From positions 62,001 to 126,000 of the forward strand of contig JAKBAD010000007.1 in the NCBI GenBank assembly GCA_021809435.1: a stretch of 64,000 nucleotides of DNA, in the 5' to 3' direction. Made by a program: the position numbers and the translations under genes. Position 1 is the first letter of the stretch, and each line of letters opens with the position of its first letter. The stretch is from Pseudomonadota bacterium (GTDB taxonomy: Bacteria > Pseudomonadota > Alphaproteobacteria > Acetobacterales > Acetobacteraceae). The notes under the pieces were generated by a model. It ran no database searches, was not told where the DNA came from, and was given only the letters and a program-made list of their open reading frames with translations. Positions 10,505 to 18,511 of this stretch are shown piece after piece.

Positions 10505-11395
10505 ATGAGACCCCTCACACGCCTGAGCTCCCTCGCCCTGGTGGCCGGGCTCGCCTTGGCCGGTGCGCCGGCCCTGGCGCAAAACTGGCAAAATGGCGGC
10601 AATGATCACCCGTGGCAGACTCAGGGAGACGGCGATCACCATCAGCAGCAAGGCGGCCAGCCCCCGCAACGTCCGGGCGGCCCGGGCGGTGGCGACCATC
10701 CATGGCCCGGCCCTGGCGGCGGCCAGCCCCCGCAACGTCCGGGCGGTCCTGGCGGTGGCGACCATCCATGGCCCGGCCCCGGCGGCGGTCAGCCCCCGCA
10801 ACGTCCGGGCGGTCCGGGCGGTGGTGACCATCCATGGCCCGGCCCCGGCGGCGGCCAGCCCCCGCAATGGCAAGGCCGCCCGGGCGGCGGCGACCATCCG
10901 TGGCCCGGCCCAGGCGGCGGCCAGCGTATGCCGCCGCAATGGCAAGGCCGCCCGGGCGGCGGCGATCAGCCGTGGCCCGGCCCAGGCGGCGGCCAGCGTA
11001 TGCCGCCGCAATGGCAAGGATCCCCCGGCGGCGATCGCCATTGGCAAGGCGGCCCACCCGACTGGCGCGACCATCCGCACGGCGATTGGTATCGTGACCA
11101 TGGCGGCATGCTGCCCCCCATCGCGCCGCCGCGGCCCTGGGGCGGCGGCGAGCCTTATCATGACTGGCACCATCATGGCTGGTGGGACGCCTATCATCGC
11201 TGGCACTGGTTCTTCGGCTGGGGGCCGGGCTTTGGCTATTTCGGCCCGCCGCCCGTGTGGTACCCCGACGACGACGAGGATTATTACCCCGAGCCCCCCG
11301 GTTATTATTACGGCCAGCCCACCCCGCCGCCCGTGATGGTCATGCCCGTGCCCTCCATCATCATCACCCCAGGCGGCATCTCCGTCACGCCATAA
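10505..11395 (+). CDS. Secreted Gly/Pro/His/Trp-rich tandem-repeat protein
   Basis: A 296-residue protein with a clear signal peptide (MRPLTRLSSLALVAGLALAG, cleavage near ALA-QN). After it come six tandem copies of a 22-residue unit built on QPPQRPGGPGGGDHPWPGP, the last ones diverging to QWQGRPGG. A His/Trp/Tyr/Asp-rich part (HDWHHHGWWDAYHRWHW) and an acidic DDDEDYYPEPP stretch follow. No known domain is recognised. His and Asp density would allow metal binding, but that is inference. The start at 10505 is preferred over 10481 because it places the signal peptide at the N-terminus. It stands alone between ftsB and hemF. Confidence 0.75.
   Translation: MRPLTRLSSLALVAGLALAGAPALAQNWQNGGNDHPWQTQGDGDHHQQQGGQPPQRPGGPGGGDHPWPGPGGGQPPQRPGGPGGGDHPWPGPGGGQPPQRPGGPGGGDHPWPGPGGGQPPQWQGRPGGGDHPWPGPGGGQRMPPQWQGRPGGGDQPWPGPGGGQRMPPQWQGSPGGDRHWQGGPPDWRDHPHGDWYRDHGGMLPPIAPPRPWGGGEPYHDWHHHGWWDAYHRWHWFFGWGPGFGYFGPPPVWYPDDDEDYYPEPPGYYYGQPTPPPVMVMPVPSIIITPGGISVTP
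10658..11032 (+). repeat. In-frame 66-bp tandem repeats
   Basis: Copies begin at CAG codons at 10658, 10724, 10790, 10856, 10922 and 10994. The period is exactly 66 bp for the first steps and 72 bp for the last, where Arg-Met has been inserted. The first three copies are almost identical at the DNA level, which suggests recent duplication or active length variation. The repeats lie wholly inside the secreted-protein gene. Confidence 0.9.
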
Positions 11396-11422
11396 CCGCC
11401 GCCGCCAGGGCGCGGCGCGGCT

Positions 11423-12295
11423 TCAGGGCCATTTCACCTCCGGCGGCATCGACATCAAAATCGCGTCCGTATTGCCGCCGGTTTTCAGCCCAAACATCGT
11501 GCCCCGGTCATAAAGCAGGTTGAACTCCACATAGCGCCCGCGGCGGATGAGCTGGGCCTCGCGCTCTTCGGGCGTGTAGGCTTCCGCCCAGCGTCGCCGG
11601 GCGATGGGAAAATAGCCCTCCAGAAACGCCTCGCCGACATCGCGGGTAAACGCGAAATCCGCCGCCACATCACCGGAGTCGAGATAATCGTAAAAAATCC
11701 CGCCCGCCCCGCGCGGCTCATTGCGGTGGGGCAGAAAAAAATATTCGTCGCACCACGCCTTGAAGCGCGGATAATAGGCCAGATCATGCCTGTCGCAGGC
11801 GCGGCGATAAGCGGCATGAAAGCTGGCGCCGTCTTCCTGCGCCTCATCGGTGCCGGGCTGCAAGGGCGTCAGGTCGCCGCCGCCGCCAAACCAGCCTTTG
11901 CGCGTCACGATCATGCGCGTGTTCATGTGAACCGCCGGCAGCTTGGGCGAGCGCGGATGCGCCACCAGCGAAATTCCCGCCGCCCAGAAGCGCGGATCCT
12001 CGGCCGCGCCCGGAATTTTAGCGGCGAATTCGGCCGAGAAATTGCCCTCGACCACGGAGATATTCACCCCCGCCTTCTCAAACACCGCGCCGCGCAGCAC
12101 GCTCATCACGCCGCCCCCCCCGCCCGGCCGCTCCCAGCCTGTGCGCGCGAACACGGCATCGCCGCCCGCCTCGCGCTCCACTGCCTCGAATTCAGCGCAA
12201 ATACGGTCGCGCAAACTGGCGAACCAGGCGGCGGCCTGGGGTTTTAGGGTCTCGTGGGTCAGGGGGGCTTGGGCATGATCAGTCATGCGCGTCAT
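11423..12295 (-). CDS. hemF: Oxygen-dependent coproporphyrinogen III oxidase (HemF)
   Basis: HemF oxidatively decarboxylates coproporphyrinogen III to protoporphyrinogen IX in heme synthesis. The 290-residue protein has the family segments [20 protein letters not shown], the [18 protein letters not shown] active-site region, and the C-terminal [18 protein letters not shown]. Two in-frame ATGs (12295 and 12286) are possible starts. It is divergent from the bc1 operon with only 93 bp between the two starts, so a shared regulatory region is possible; heme supply next to a cytochrome operon makes sense. Confidence 0.95.
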   Translation of the reverse strand: MTRMTDHAQAPLTHETLKPQAAAWFASLRDRICAEFEAVEREAGGDAVFARTGWERPGGGGGVMSVLRGAVFEKAGVNISVVEGNFSAEFAAKIPGAAEDPRFWAAGISLVAHPRSPKLPAVHMNTRMIVTRKGWFGGGGDLTPLQPGTDEAQEDGASFHAAYRRACDRHDLAYYPRFKAWCDEYFFLPHRNEPRGAGGIFYDYLDSGDVAADFAFTRDVGEAFLEGYFPIARRRWAEAYTPEEREAQLIRRGRYVEFNLLYDRGTMFGLKTGGNTDAILMSMPPEVKWP

Positions 12296-12388
12296 TTAAC
12301 CGTTGCGCGAGCGCGCATCCACTCTTGAAATTTTCAGCCGATGCGGCTTTGCTGCATTCACGGGGGCTAACCCCTGGGGGAAACAAAA

Positions 12389-12937
12389 ATGGCTGAAACA
12401 GCGACCACCGCAGAGGGCGCCGTTGATCGGCGTGATTTCTTGACCATCCTGGCCGGCGCCGGCGGGTTGCTGGCGTCCGCCGCCATTGCCTGGCCGTTGA
12501 TCGACGCGCTCGCCCCCCATGGCGATGCCGCCGCCGGCGAGCGCATGATCGTCACCATCTCCGACATCGCCGAGAACAGCGCCATCACCGTGTACTGGGC
12601 CGGACTGCCCATCTATGTCCGCAAACTCACCGCCCAGCAGATCAGCGCCAACCAGAACACCGTCCCCTCGACCCTGCCAGATCCCGCCACCTACGCCGCG
12701 CGCGTACAGCCGGGCTATGAGAGCTTCGTGGTCGTGGTCGGGCTCAACACCGCCACGCCTTGCATGCTGGAAGGCAACGCCGCCACCGACCCGCGCGGCC
12801 CGTTCGATGGCTGGCTCAGCCCGTGCGATGGTTCAGCCTACGACCCGCTGGGCCGTGTGCGCGCGGGCCCCGCGCGCCGCAACCTCGCCATCCCGCCCTA
12901 TAAATTCCTCAACGCCAACCAAATCCAGCTTGGCTGA
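12389..12937 (+). CDS. petA: Degenerate Rieske subunit of a bc1-type complex, lacking all [2Fe-2S] ligands
   Basis: 182 residues with a twin-arginine signal anchor (RRDFLTILAG, residues 14-23), one membrane helix and a Rieske-like soluble domain. The usual box 1, CTHLGC, reads N120-T-A122-T-P-C125; box 2, CPCHGS, reads S144-P-C146-D147-G-S. All four cluster ligands (two Cys, two His) are therefore replaced, while the two non-ligand cysteines that form the stabilising disulfide (C125, C146) remain. The fold markers YDPLGRVRAGPARRNL are kept. The frame is fully open and petB follows 10 bp later with a GGAG ribosome site. By family knowledge it cannot hold a normal Rieske cluster. Function is unknown: a structural or redox-inactive subunit, or a gene in decay. 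Confidence 0.88.
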   Translation: MAETATTAEGAVDRRDFLTILAGAGGLLASAAIAWPLIDALAPHGDAAAGERMIVTISDIAENSAITVYWAGLPIYVRKLTAQQISANQNTVPSTLPDPATYAARVQPGYESFVVVVGLNTATPCMLEGNAATDPRGPFDGWLSPCDGSAYDPLGRVRAGPARRNLAIPPYKFLNANQIQLG

Positions 12938-12947
12938 CGGAGTCCCC

Positions 12948-14051
12948 ATGACCGATCATCCCGCCTCATCCTGGGCGCTCAGCCGCATTCCGGGTCTGGG
13001 CTGTGTCTGCCCCTGCCGGTCCACCCGTGCCAAGGGCGGGTCATATCTGGGCGCGGTGCCGTTCCTCATCGCCGTCACCGCGCTGCTGGTGCTGGCCTCG
13101 GGGGTGGTGCTGCTGGCCACCTACAATGCCCGCAGCCCGGTAGCCAGCCTGCAAATCCTCAGCCATGCCGTGCCCCAGGGCTGGCTGGTGCGAGCTTATC
13201 ACGCCAGTGGCACCACGCTCCTGGCGGGGCTGGTTTATCTCGGGCTGTTTCACGGGCTGCTCACCCGCGCCTACCGCGCGCCGGGCGAATATGCCTGGAT
13301 GCTGGGGGTAAAGCTGCTGGCCGTGCTGCTGGCGGCCTCGTGGTTTGGTTATGTGCTGTCCGGTGGGGCAGGGGGCTATTGGTCCTATCAGCGCGCCATG
13401 ATGGCCGCGCTGCAATTCCACGGCGCGGCGCGCGGGCTGGCCTTGTGGGTATTGAGCGGCGGGCTGCCCAAGCTGCTGGTGCTGCATCTGCTGCTCGCCC
13501 TCTCAGCCGGACTGGCGCTGTGGGCGTGGCTGGCGGCGCGCGCCAAGGTGCGCGCCACACCGCCTCCTGGCGAAGCCGTTCCGTTCTATCCCTATTATGC
13601 CGCGCAATATCTGGTGGCGCTGTGTGCGCTGGGCTTTGTGGGCGCGCTGCTCATCGGGTTCTTGCCGCATCTGGGTATGCCCGCGCTCAACGCCGTGCCG
13701 GGCAGCGGGCTGAGCTTCGCCGCCAACCCGGGTCTGCCCTGGTATCTCGCCCCCCTCGGCGCGGCGGCGGGCAGTTTTCATGGCGCCTGGGGCGGCATTG
13801 GCGCGGTCATCGCCCTGGCGGTCACGCTCTACGCCGTCCCCTGGCTCGACCTTGCCCCCCCCGAAGCCCCGCCCAGCCGGCTGCATCAGGCGCTCACCTG
13901 GCTGCTCGGCGCGGTGGTGGTGGCGCTGGGCGTCGATGGCACCATGCCCGGCTGCCCGCTGGCGCCAGTGCTCGACCCGCTGCTCACCCTCTATGTGTTC
14001 CTGCATTTCCTGGTGCTGTTGCCGCTCGTCACCTGGGGGAGGGCCAAATGA
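12948..14051 (+). CDS. petB: Degenerate cytochrome b of a bc1-type complex, lacking heme bH ligands
   Basis: 367 residues, hydrophobic, aligning over its length with cytochrome b. Helix B keeps His85 (YHASGTT), but the second ligand position, 14 residues on, is Gly99 (VYLGLFHGL against the usual VYIHIFRGL). Helix D keeps His180 (LVLHLLLA), but the position 14 residues on is Trp194. His85 and His180 match the heme bL ligands; both heme bH ligands are gone. The PEWY motif of the quinol-oxidation site reads LPWY (263-266), and GYVLPWGQ reads GYVLSGGA. The C-terminal PWLDLAPP segment is kept. The start is ATG 12948; the frame is open further upstream but overlaps petA. The stop overlaps petC. Confidence 0.87.
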   Translation: MTDHPASSWALSRIPGLGCVCPCRSTRAKGGSYLGAVPFLIAVTALLVLASGVVLLATYNARSPVASLQILSHAVPQGWLVRAYHASGTTLLAGLVYLGLFHGLLTRAYRAPGEYAWMLGVKLLAVLLAASWFGYVLSGGAGGYWSYQRAMMAALQFHGAARGLALWVLSGGLPKLLVLHLLLALSAGLALWAWLAARAKVRATPPPGEAVPFYPYYAAQYLVALCALGFVGALLIGFLPHLGMPALNAVPGSGLSFAANPGLPWYLAPLGAAAGSFHGAWGGIGAVIALAVTLYAVPWLDLAPPEAPPSRLHQALTWLLGAVVVALGVDGTMPGCPLAPVLDPLLTLYVFLHFLVLLPLVTWGRAK

Positions 14052-14749
14052 TGCGTCCGTTCATCCTGCCTCTGTTGGCCCTGCTTGCGGGCGCTGCCCC
14101 GGCGGCGGCGCAAACCGTTCCGTCTTTCGCCTCCAGCGGCCCACTCGGACATATAGACGCCGCCGCCGCCCAGCGCGGTTTCGCGGTCTATGAAGCCTCC
14201 TGCGCCGCCTGCCATTCGCTCAGCGCCCTGCATTACCGTGACCTCGAGGGGCTAGGGCTGACCTCCGCCCAGGTCGCGGGCATCGCGTCGGGCATCAAGC
14301 TGGCCGATGGCACCGCAGCCACGCCCGACAGCCCCTTCAAACCCGCCACCCTGCCCGCCAGCGCCTTCGGCGGCGCCCTCCCGCCCGATCTCTCCAGCAT
14401 TGCCGCCCAGCGGCCGGGCGGCGCGGCTTATATTTATGCCGTGCTCACCGGCTACACCCCGGCCCCCGCTGGCATAACCCTCATGCCCAGCCATTATTAC
14501 AACAGCGCCTATCCCGGCGGCCAAATCGCCATGCCCCCCCCCTTGCACGACGGCGCCGTAACCTACGCCGATGGCACGCCCTCCACCACCGCCCAGGAAG
14601 CCGCCGATGTGGCCGAATTCCTCACCTGGGCGTCCGACCCCACTCTCACCGCGCGCCACGAAATTGGCCTCCGGGCGCTGATTTTCTTTGGGTTCCTGTT
14701 CGTGCTGGCGCTGGTGCTCAAGCGCCAGGCCTGGAGCAACCAGAGCTGA
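14048..14749 (+). CDS. petC: Cytochrome c1 of the bc1-type complex
   Basis: 233 residues: a signal peptide ending near AAAQT, one c-type heme motif CAACH (residues 52-56, followed by S), the family segment FGGALPPDLS, an axial-ligand Met162 in GGQIAMPPPL, and a C-terminal membrane anchor (about 205-226). All heme-binding features look functional, in contrast to the two upstream subunits. ATG overlaps the petB stop (ATGATG junction), and a uracil-DNA glycosylase frame begins at its own stop. It would face the periplasm and pass electrons to a soluble or membrane cytochrome c. Confidence 0.92.
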   Translation: MMRPFILPLLALLAGAAPAAAQTVPSFASSGPLGHIDAAAAQRGFAVYEASCAACHSLSALHYRDLEGLGLTSAQVAGIASGIKLADGTAATPDSPFKPATLPASAFGGALPPDLSSIAAQRPGGAAYIYAVLTGYTPAPAGITLMPSHYYNSAYPGGQIAMPPPLHDGAVTYADGTPSTTAQEAADVAEFLTWASDPTLTARHEIGLRALIFFGFLFVLALVLKRQAWSNQS

Positions 14750-15315
14750 GCACGCTTGACGAGCTTGCCCGCGAGGCCCGCGCCTGCACCGCCTGCCCCG
14801 ACCTGCCGCTCGGCCCAGCGCCGGTCCTGCAAGTTTCGGCACAGGCGCGCGTACTGCTCATCGGCCAGGCGCCGGGCACCAAGGCCCATCTCTCCGGCCG
14901 CCCTTTCACCGACGCCTCGGGTGATCGCCTGCGCGCCTGGCTCGCCATCACCCCCGAGATATTTTACGACCCAACCAAGCTCTGCATCCTGCCCATGGGG
15001 CTATGCTATCCTGGCCGCCTGCCCAAAGGCGGAGATTGCCCGCCGCGCCCCCTCTGCGCGCCGCTCTGGCATTCGCGCTTCCTGGCCCTCATGCCCCGCA
15101 TCGAGCTGGTGCTGCTGGTCGGCTCCTACGCCATCAAACATTATCTCGGCCCGGGGCTGATGACCGATCATGTCAGGCGCGGGCGGGCGGGCAAATTCTG
15201 GCCGCTGCCCCACCCAAGCTGGCGCACCGGCCATTGGGAGCGCCAAAATCCCTGGTTCACCCACGCCACCCTGCCGGCCTTGCGCGCCGAATTATGCCGC
15301 CTCACCGCGCAGTGA
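14746..15315 (+). CDS. Uracil-DNA glycosylase superfamily protein
   Basis: About 189 residues. The conserved start of the family (LDELAREARACTACPDLPLG) lies immediately after petC, followed by the active-site loop LLIGQAPGTKAHLSGRPF, a central PMGLCYPGRLPKGGD and the C-terminal PLPHPSWR motif. No ATG, GTG or TTG precedes the conserved region in frame; the best start is CTG at 14746 overlapping the petC stop (CTGA), although a later start at 14995 would lose the catalytic loop. It would remove uracil or related damaged bases from DNA. Unlike family 4/5 enzymes it lacks an obvious four-Cys cluster set. Start confidence is low, family confidence high. Confidence 0.78.
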   Translation: MSTLDELAREARACTACPDLPLGPAPVLQVSAQARVLLIGQAPGTKAHLSGRPFTDASGDRLRAWLAITPEIFYDPTKLCILPMGLCYPGRLPKGGDCPPRPLCAPLWHSRFLALMPRIELVLLVGSYAIKHYLGPGLMTDHVRRGRAGKFWPLPHPSWRTGHWERQNPWFTHATLPALRAELCRLTAQ

Positions 15316-15978
15316 GGCCAGGCCGCGCAAGGCGTTGCCCTCCTCATCAAAATTCTCCGGGCTGAGCCAGGCAATCAGCGCATCGCGCCGCGCGGGCCAT
15401 TCCTGCGCGGTCATCGAGAACATCGCCGTGTCGCGCTCGCGCCCCTTCACCACCATATGGGCGCGCAGCGTGCCCTCATATATAAAGCCCAGCCGCAGCG
15501 CGGCGCGGCGCGAGGCGGCATTGCGCGCATCGCATTTCCACACCAGCCGGCGGTAGCCCAGCTCATCGGCGGCGTGGCGCAGCAGCAAGAACATCGCCTC
15601 GGTGGCCGCGCGCGTGCGCTGCAGCTCAGGCCCGAACCAGATGCTGCCCAGCTCAATGGCGGCATTTCCAGGCTCGATGTTCATCAGCGAGAGCCAGCCC
15701 GCCGCCCGTCCCGTTACCACCGGGCGCACCGCCCACATGGCCATGTCGGGGCGCGCCGTATGGGCGGCCACAAACGCCTCCACCCCCGCGCGGTCCTTGA
15801 ACGGGCCATAGCCCATATAGGTAAAGCTCTCTTCGGCGCCCTTGGCGGCCTCCCACAAATCCCCCACATGGCGCTTATTGATCGGCTCCAGCGTCATGCG
15901 CCCGCCTTTTATCCGCTCGCGCGAGGGCAGGGGGCGGGGCCAGCCATCCACTTCCGGGCCGATGGGCAGCGCGCTCAT
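15292..15978 (-). CDS. GNAT-family N-acetyltransferase
   Basis: 228 residues with an RimJ/RimL-type acetyltransferase domain: beta strands around WAVRPVVTGRAAGWLSLMNI, a conserved ELGSIWFGPELQRTRAATEA acetyl-CoA-binding region and the C-terminal RRLVWKCDARNAASRRAALR with LGFIYEGTLR. The latter pattern is typical of proteins that acetylate amino groups of proteins or small molecules. ATG at 15978 overlaps the hldE stop (ATGA), so the two are coupled. The 3' end overlaps the convergent glycosylase by 24 bases. The substrate is unknown. Confidence 0.85.
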   Translation of the reverse strand: MSALPIGPEVDGWPRPLPSRERIKGGRMTLEPINKRHVGDLWEAAKGAEESFTYMGYGPFKDRAGVEAFVAAHTARPDMAMWAVRPVVTGRAAGWLSLMNIEPGNAAIELGSIWFGPELQRTRAATEAMFLLLRHAADELGYRRLVWKCDARNAASRRAALRLGFIYEGTLRAHMVVKGRERDTAMFSMTAQEWPARRDALIAWLSPENFDEEGNALRGLASLRGEAA

Positions 15979-17459
15979 CCGCGTAGCCGCGCCAGGGTGG
16001 CGGTGGTCGAGTGGCCAGGCAGCAGCTCGGCCAGCGCCACGCTGCCGCCCCAGCTTTCCACCAAATCCGCCCCCACCACGGTGGCGCGGGTATAGTCGGC
16101 GCCCTTGATCAGCAAATCGGGCTTGATCTGCTTGATCAGCTCGATCGGCGTGTCCTCCTCGAACAAACACACCAAATCCACGCTCGCCAAAGAGGCCAGC
16201 ACGGCCGCGCGCGCGGCTTCGGTCTGGGCCGGGCGCGTCGGGCCTTTCAGGCGCTTCACCGAGGCATCGGAATTAATGCCCACAATCAGCCGGTCGCACA
16301 TGGCGCGGCATTGCTCGAGCAGATGCACATGGCCGGGATGGAGCAGATCGAAACAGCCATTGGTGAAGCCCACCTTATAGCCCCGCAACCGCCAGCGTTC
16401 GGCGGCCTCGGCGGCGGTGGCGGGTGTCACCACCTTGGCCAGCGTGCCGGTCACGGGTGATATGGCGGTCAGCAGGTCAGCGGGCCGGGCCACCGCCGTG
16501 CCCACCTTGCCCACCACAATGCCCCCGGCGATGTTGGCGAGCCGGGCGGCTTCGGGCAGCGGCACCTCCACCGCCAGCGCGGTCGCCAGCGTTGCCACCA
16601 CCGTGTCCCCCGCGCCTGAAACGTCATAAACCTCCTTCGCCTCGGCGGGAAAATGATACGCCTCGTCGCGGGTCACTAGGCTCATGCCGTCCTCGGCGCG
16701 GGTGGCCAGCACGGCACCAAACTCATGGCGCTCGATCAGCGCGTGGGCGGCGGCCACCACTTCCGCGTCGGTGCCGGTGGGCATCAAGGTGGCCTCCTGC
16801 AGCTCCTTGCGGTTAGGCGTGATCACATCAGCCCCCCGGTAGAGCGAATAATCCCGTCCCTTGGGATCGACGATAATCTTGCGCCCGAGCTTTTTGGCAT
16901 TGGCGATCAGCGCGCCCGCGACATCGGGGCTGAGCACGCCCTTGCGGTAATCCGAGAGCACGGTCACCGAGGTCGCGGCCATGGCATCGGTGGCGATACG
17001 GATCAGCCGCTCGGTCAGTTTCTCGGGCAGCAGCCGTGTCTCCTCGCGGTCGGCGCGCATCAAATGCTGGCCCTGGGCGATATAGCGGGTTTTCAGCGTG
17101 GTGGTGCGCCCGCCATGCACCAACAGCCAGGGCTCCACGCGCTCCTGCCCGCCCACCAGCCCGGTCAGCTCCGAGCCCGCCTGGTCATCCCCCACCACCG
17201 ACACAAATGCCGCCGCGCCATCGAGGGCGATCAGGTTGCGCACCACATTGCCCGCCCCGCCCGGCATGGCGATTTCGCGCGTGACGGTAAGAATGGGCAC
17301 CGGCGCCTCCGGGCTCACGCGGGTCACCTCGCCATATACGTAACGGTCGAGCATGGCATCGCCCACCACCAGCACGCTGGCACGGTTGAATTTGCGCACA
17401 TGCGCGCCGAGGTCGTGAGAGGTGGAAAGGGCGGAGCCGGGCAGTGCGTCGCTGGTCAT
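15975..17459 (-). CDS. hldE: Bifunctional heptose-7-phosphate kinase / heptose-1-phosphate adenylyltransferase (HldE)
   Basis: 494 residues with two domains. Residues 1 to about 330 are a ribokinase-like kinase (VVGDAMLDRYVYG near the N-terminus, DVSGAGDTVVATLA at the ATP/anion hole). Residues about 355-494 are a nucleotidyltransferase (GFTNGCFDLLHPGHVHLLEQ). Together they phosphorylate D-glycero-D-manno-heptose 7-phosphate and then adenylylate the 1-phosphate, giving the ADP-heptose precursor for lipopolysaccharide core. No other heptose or LPS genes are in the window. The length is normal. Confidence 0.95.
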   Translation of the reverse strand: MTSDALPGSALSTSHDLGAHVRKFNRASVLVVGDAMLDRYVYGEVTRVSPEAPVPILTVTREIAMPGGAGNVVRNLIALDGAAAFVSVVGDDQAGSELTGLVGGQERVEPWLLVHGGRTTTLKTRYIAQGQHLMRADREETRLLPEKLTERLIRIATDAMAATSVTVLSDYRKGVLSPDVAGALIANAKKLGRKIIVDPKGRDYSLYRGADVITPNRKELQEATLMPTGTDAEVVAAAHALIERHEFGAVLATRAEDGMSLVTRDEAYHFPAEAKEVYDVSGAGDTVVATLATALAVEVPLPEAARLANIAGGIVVGKVGTAVARPADLLTAISPVTGTLAKVVTPATAAEAAERWRLRGYKVGFTNGCFDLLHPGHVHLLEQCRAMCDRLIVGINSDASVKRLKGPTRPAQTEAARAAVLASLASVDLVCLFEEDTPIELIKQIKPDLLIKGADYTRATVVGADLVESWGGSVALAELLPGHSTTATLARLRG

Positions 17460-17563
17460 GACAAACCGCTAACCCTTCGCGCCGCTCATGGCAACGTCGT
17501 TCACGCCCCCGTCCGCGCGCGCCCGCTGGTAAGCGCGCCCAAAGCTGGCTAAATCTCTGTCCA

Positions 17564-18511
17564 ATGACTGACCTTCCCGCTTTTCTCGATACCTCCCGTC
17601 CCGATGTCCCCGATCTTTCGGTGCCGCGCGGCGTCCTGCCCTTTTATTTGCCCAACCGCCCCGTGCGCGGCCGGCTGGTGCGGCTGGGGCCATTGGCCGC
17701 CACGCTGCTCTCGCGCCACGAGCACGCGCCCCCCGTCAAGGTTCTGCTCGGCCAGGCGCTGGCGCTGGCCGCGGCGCTGGCCACGGCGCTCAAATTCACC
17801 GGCTCCTTCTCGGTGCAGGCGCGCGGCAAGGGGCTGGTGCCCATGCTGGTCACCGACTGCACCGAAACCGGCGCCCTGCGCGGCTATGTCCGCGTCACCG
17901 ACGATGCCGAAATCCCCGCTGCCGCCACCGCCCGCGACCTGCTGGGCGACGGCTATCTGGCCTTCACCGTCGATCAGGGGCTGAACAAGGAGCCCACCCA
18001 GGGCATCGTCTCCATCGAGGGCGAAAGCCTGGCCGACATGGCGGCGCATTATTTCTCCACCTCCGAGCAGCTGGGCGCCAAAATTTTCCTCGCCGCCGGC
18101 GACACTCCCCATGGCTGGCGCGCCTCGGCCTTGGTGCTCGAGCGCGTGGCCGGGGCAGGGGGCATCGACCCGGCGCTGAGTCAGGCCGAGCAGGATGATT
18201 CCTGGGCCACCGCCGCCATGCTGGCCGCCACCATCACCGAGGCCGAATTGCTCGATGACACGCTGACGCCCGAGCATCTGCTCTACCGCCTGTTCGGCGC
18301 CGAGGGTGTGGCAGCCGCCAAGCCCCGTCCGCTCTCGTTTGGCTGCCGCTGCTCGCGCCAGCGCCTGGGCGGCATCCTCGAAGGCTTCAGCACCGATGAT
18401 CTCGACCACATGGCCATCGAGGGCGAGATCAAGATGACCTGCGAATTCTGTAATTTCGCCTTTTGCTTCACCCGTTCCACCATCACCGGCCGCCCCGGAG
18501 ACCAAACATGA
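17564..18511 (+). CDS. hslO: Hsp33 redox-regulated chaperone
   Basis: 315-residue holdase chaperone activated by oxidation. The C-terminus carries the zinc/redox switch cysteines as CxC (GCRCSRQRL) and CxxC (TCEFCNFAF), all four present. The N-terminal domain has the conserved RGRLVRLGPL segment. ATG 17564 is 104 bp from the divergent hldE start. The stop overlaps the start of the downstream lipoprotein gene (ATGA). Confidence 0.94.
   Translation: MTDLPAFLDTSRPDVPDLSVPRGVLPFYLPNRPVRGRLVRLGPLAATLLSRHEHAPPVKVLLGQALALAAALATALKFTGSFSVQARGKGLVPMLVTDCTETGALRGYVRVTDDAEIPAAATARDLLGDGYLAFTVDQGLNKEPTQGIVSIEGESLADMAAHYFSTSEQLGAKIFLAAGDTPHGWRASALVLERVAGAGGIDPALSQAEQDDSWATAAMLAATITEAELLDDTLTPEHLLYRLFGAEGVAAAKPRPLSFGCRCSRQRLGGILEGFSTDDLDHMAIEGEIKMTCEFCNFAFCFTRSTITGRPGDQT

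Noticed and set aside
10658-11032. 66-bp repeats as a possible CRISPR array
   Set aside because: The repeats are in frame within a secreted protein, have no spacers, and no cas genes are near.
12389-14051. petA and petB as frameshifted pseudogenes
   Set aside because: Both frames are open from start to stop with normal codon use; the loss is of specific ligand residues, not of the frame.
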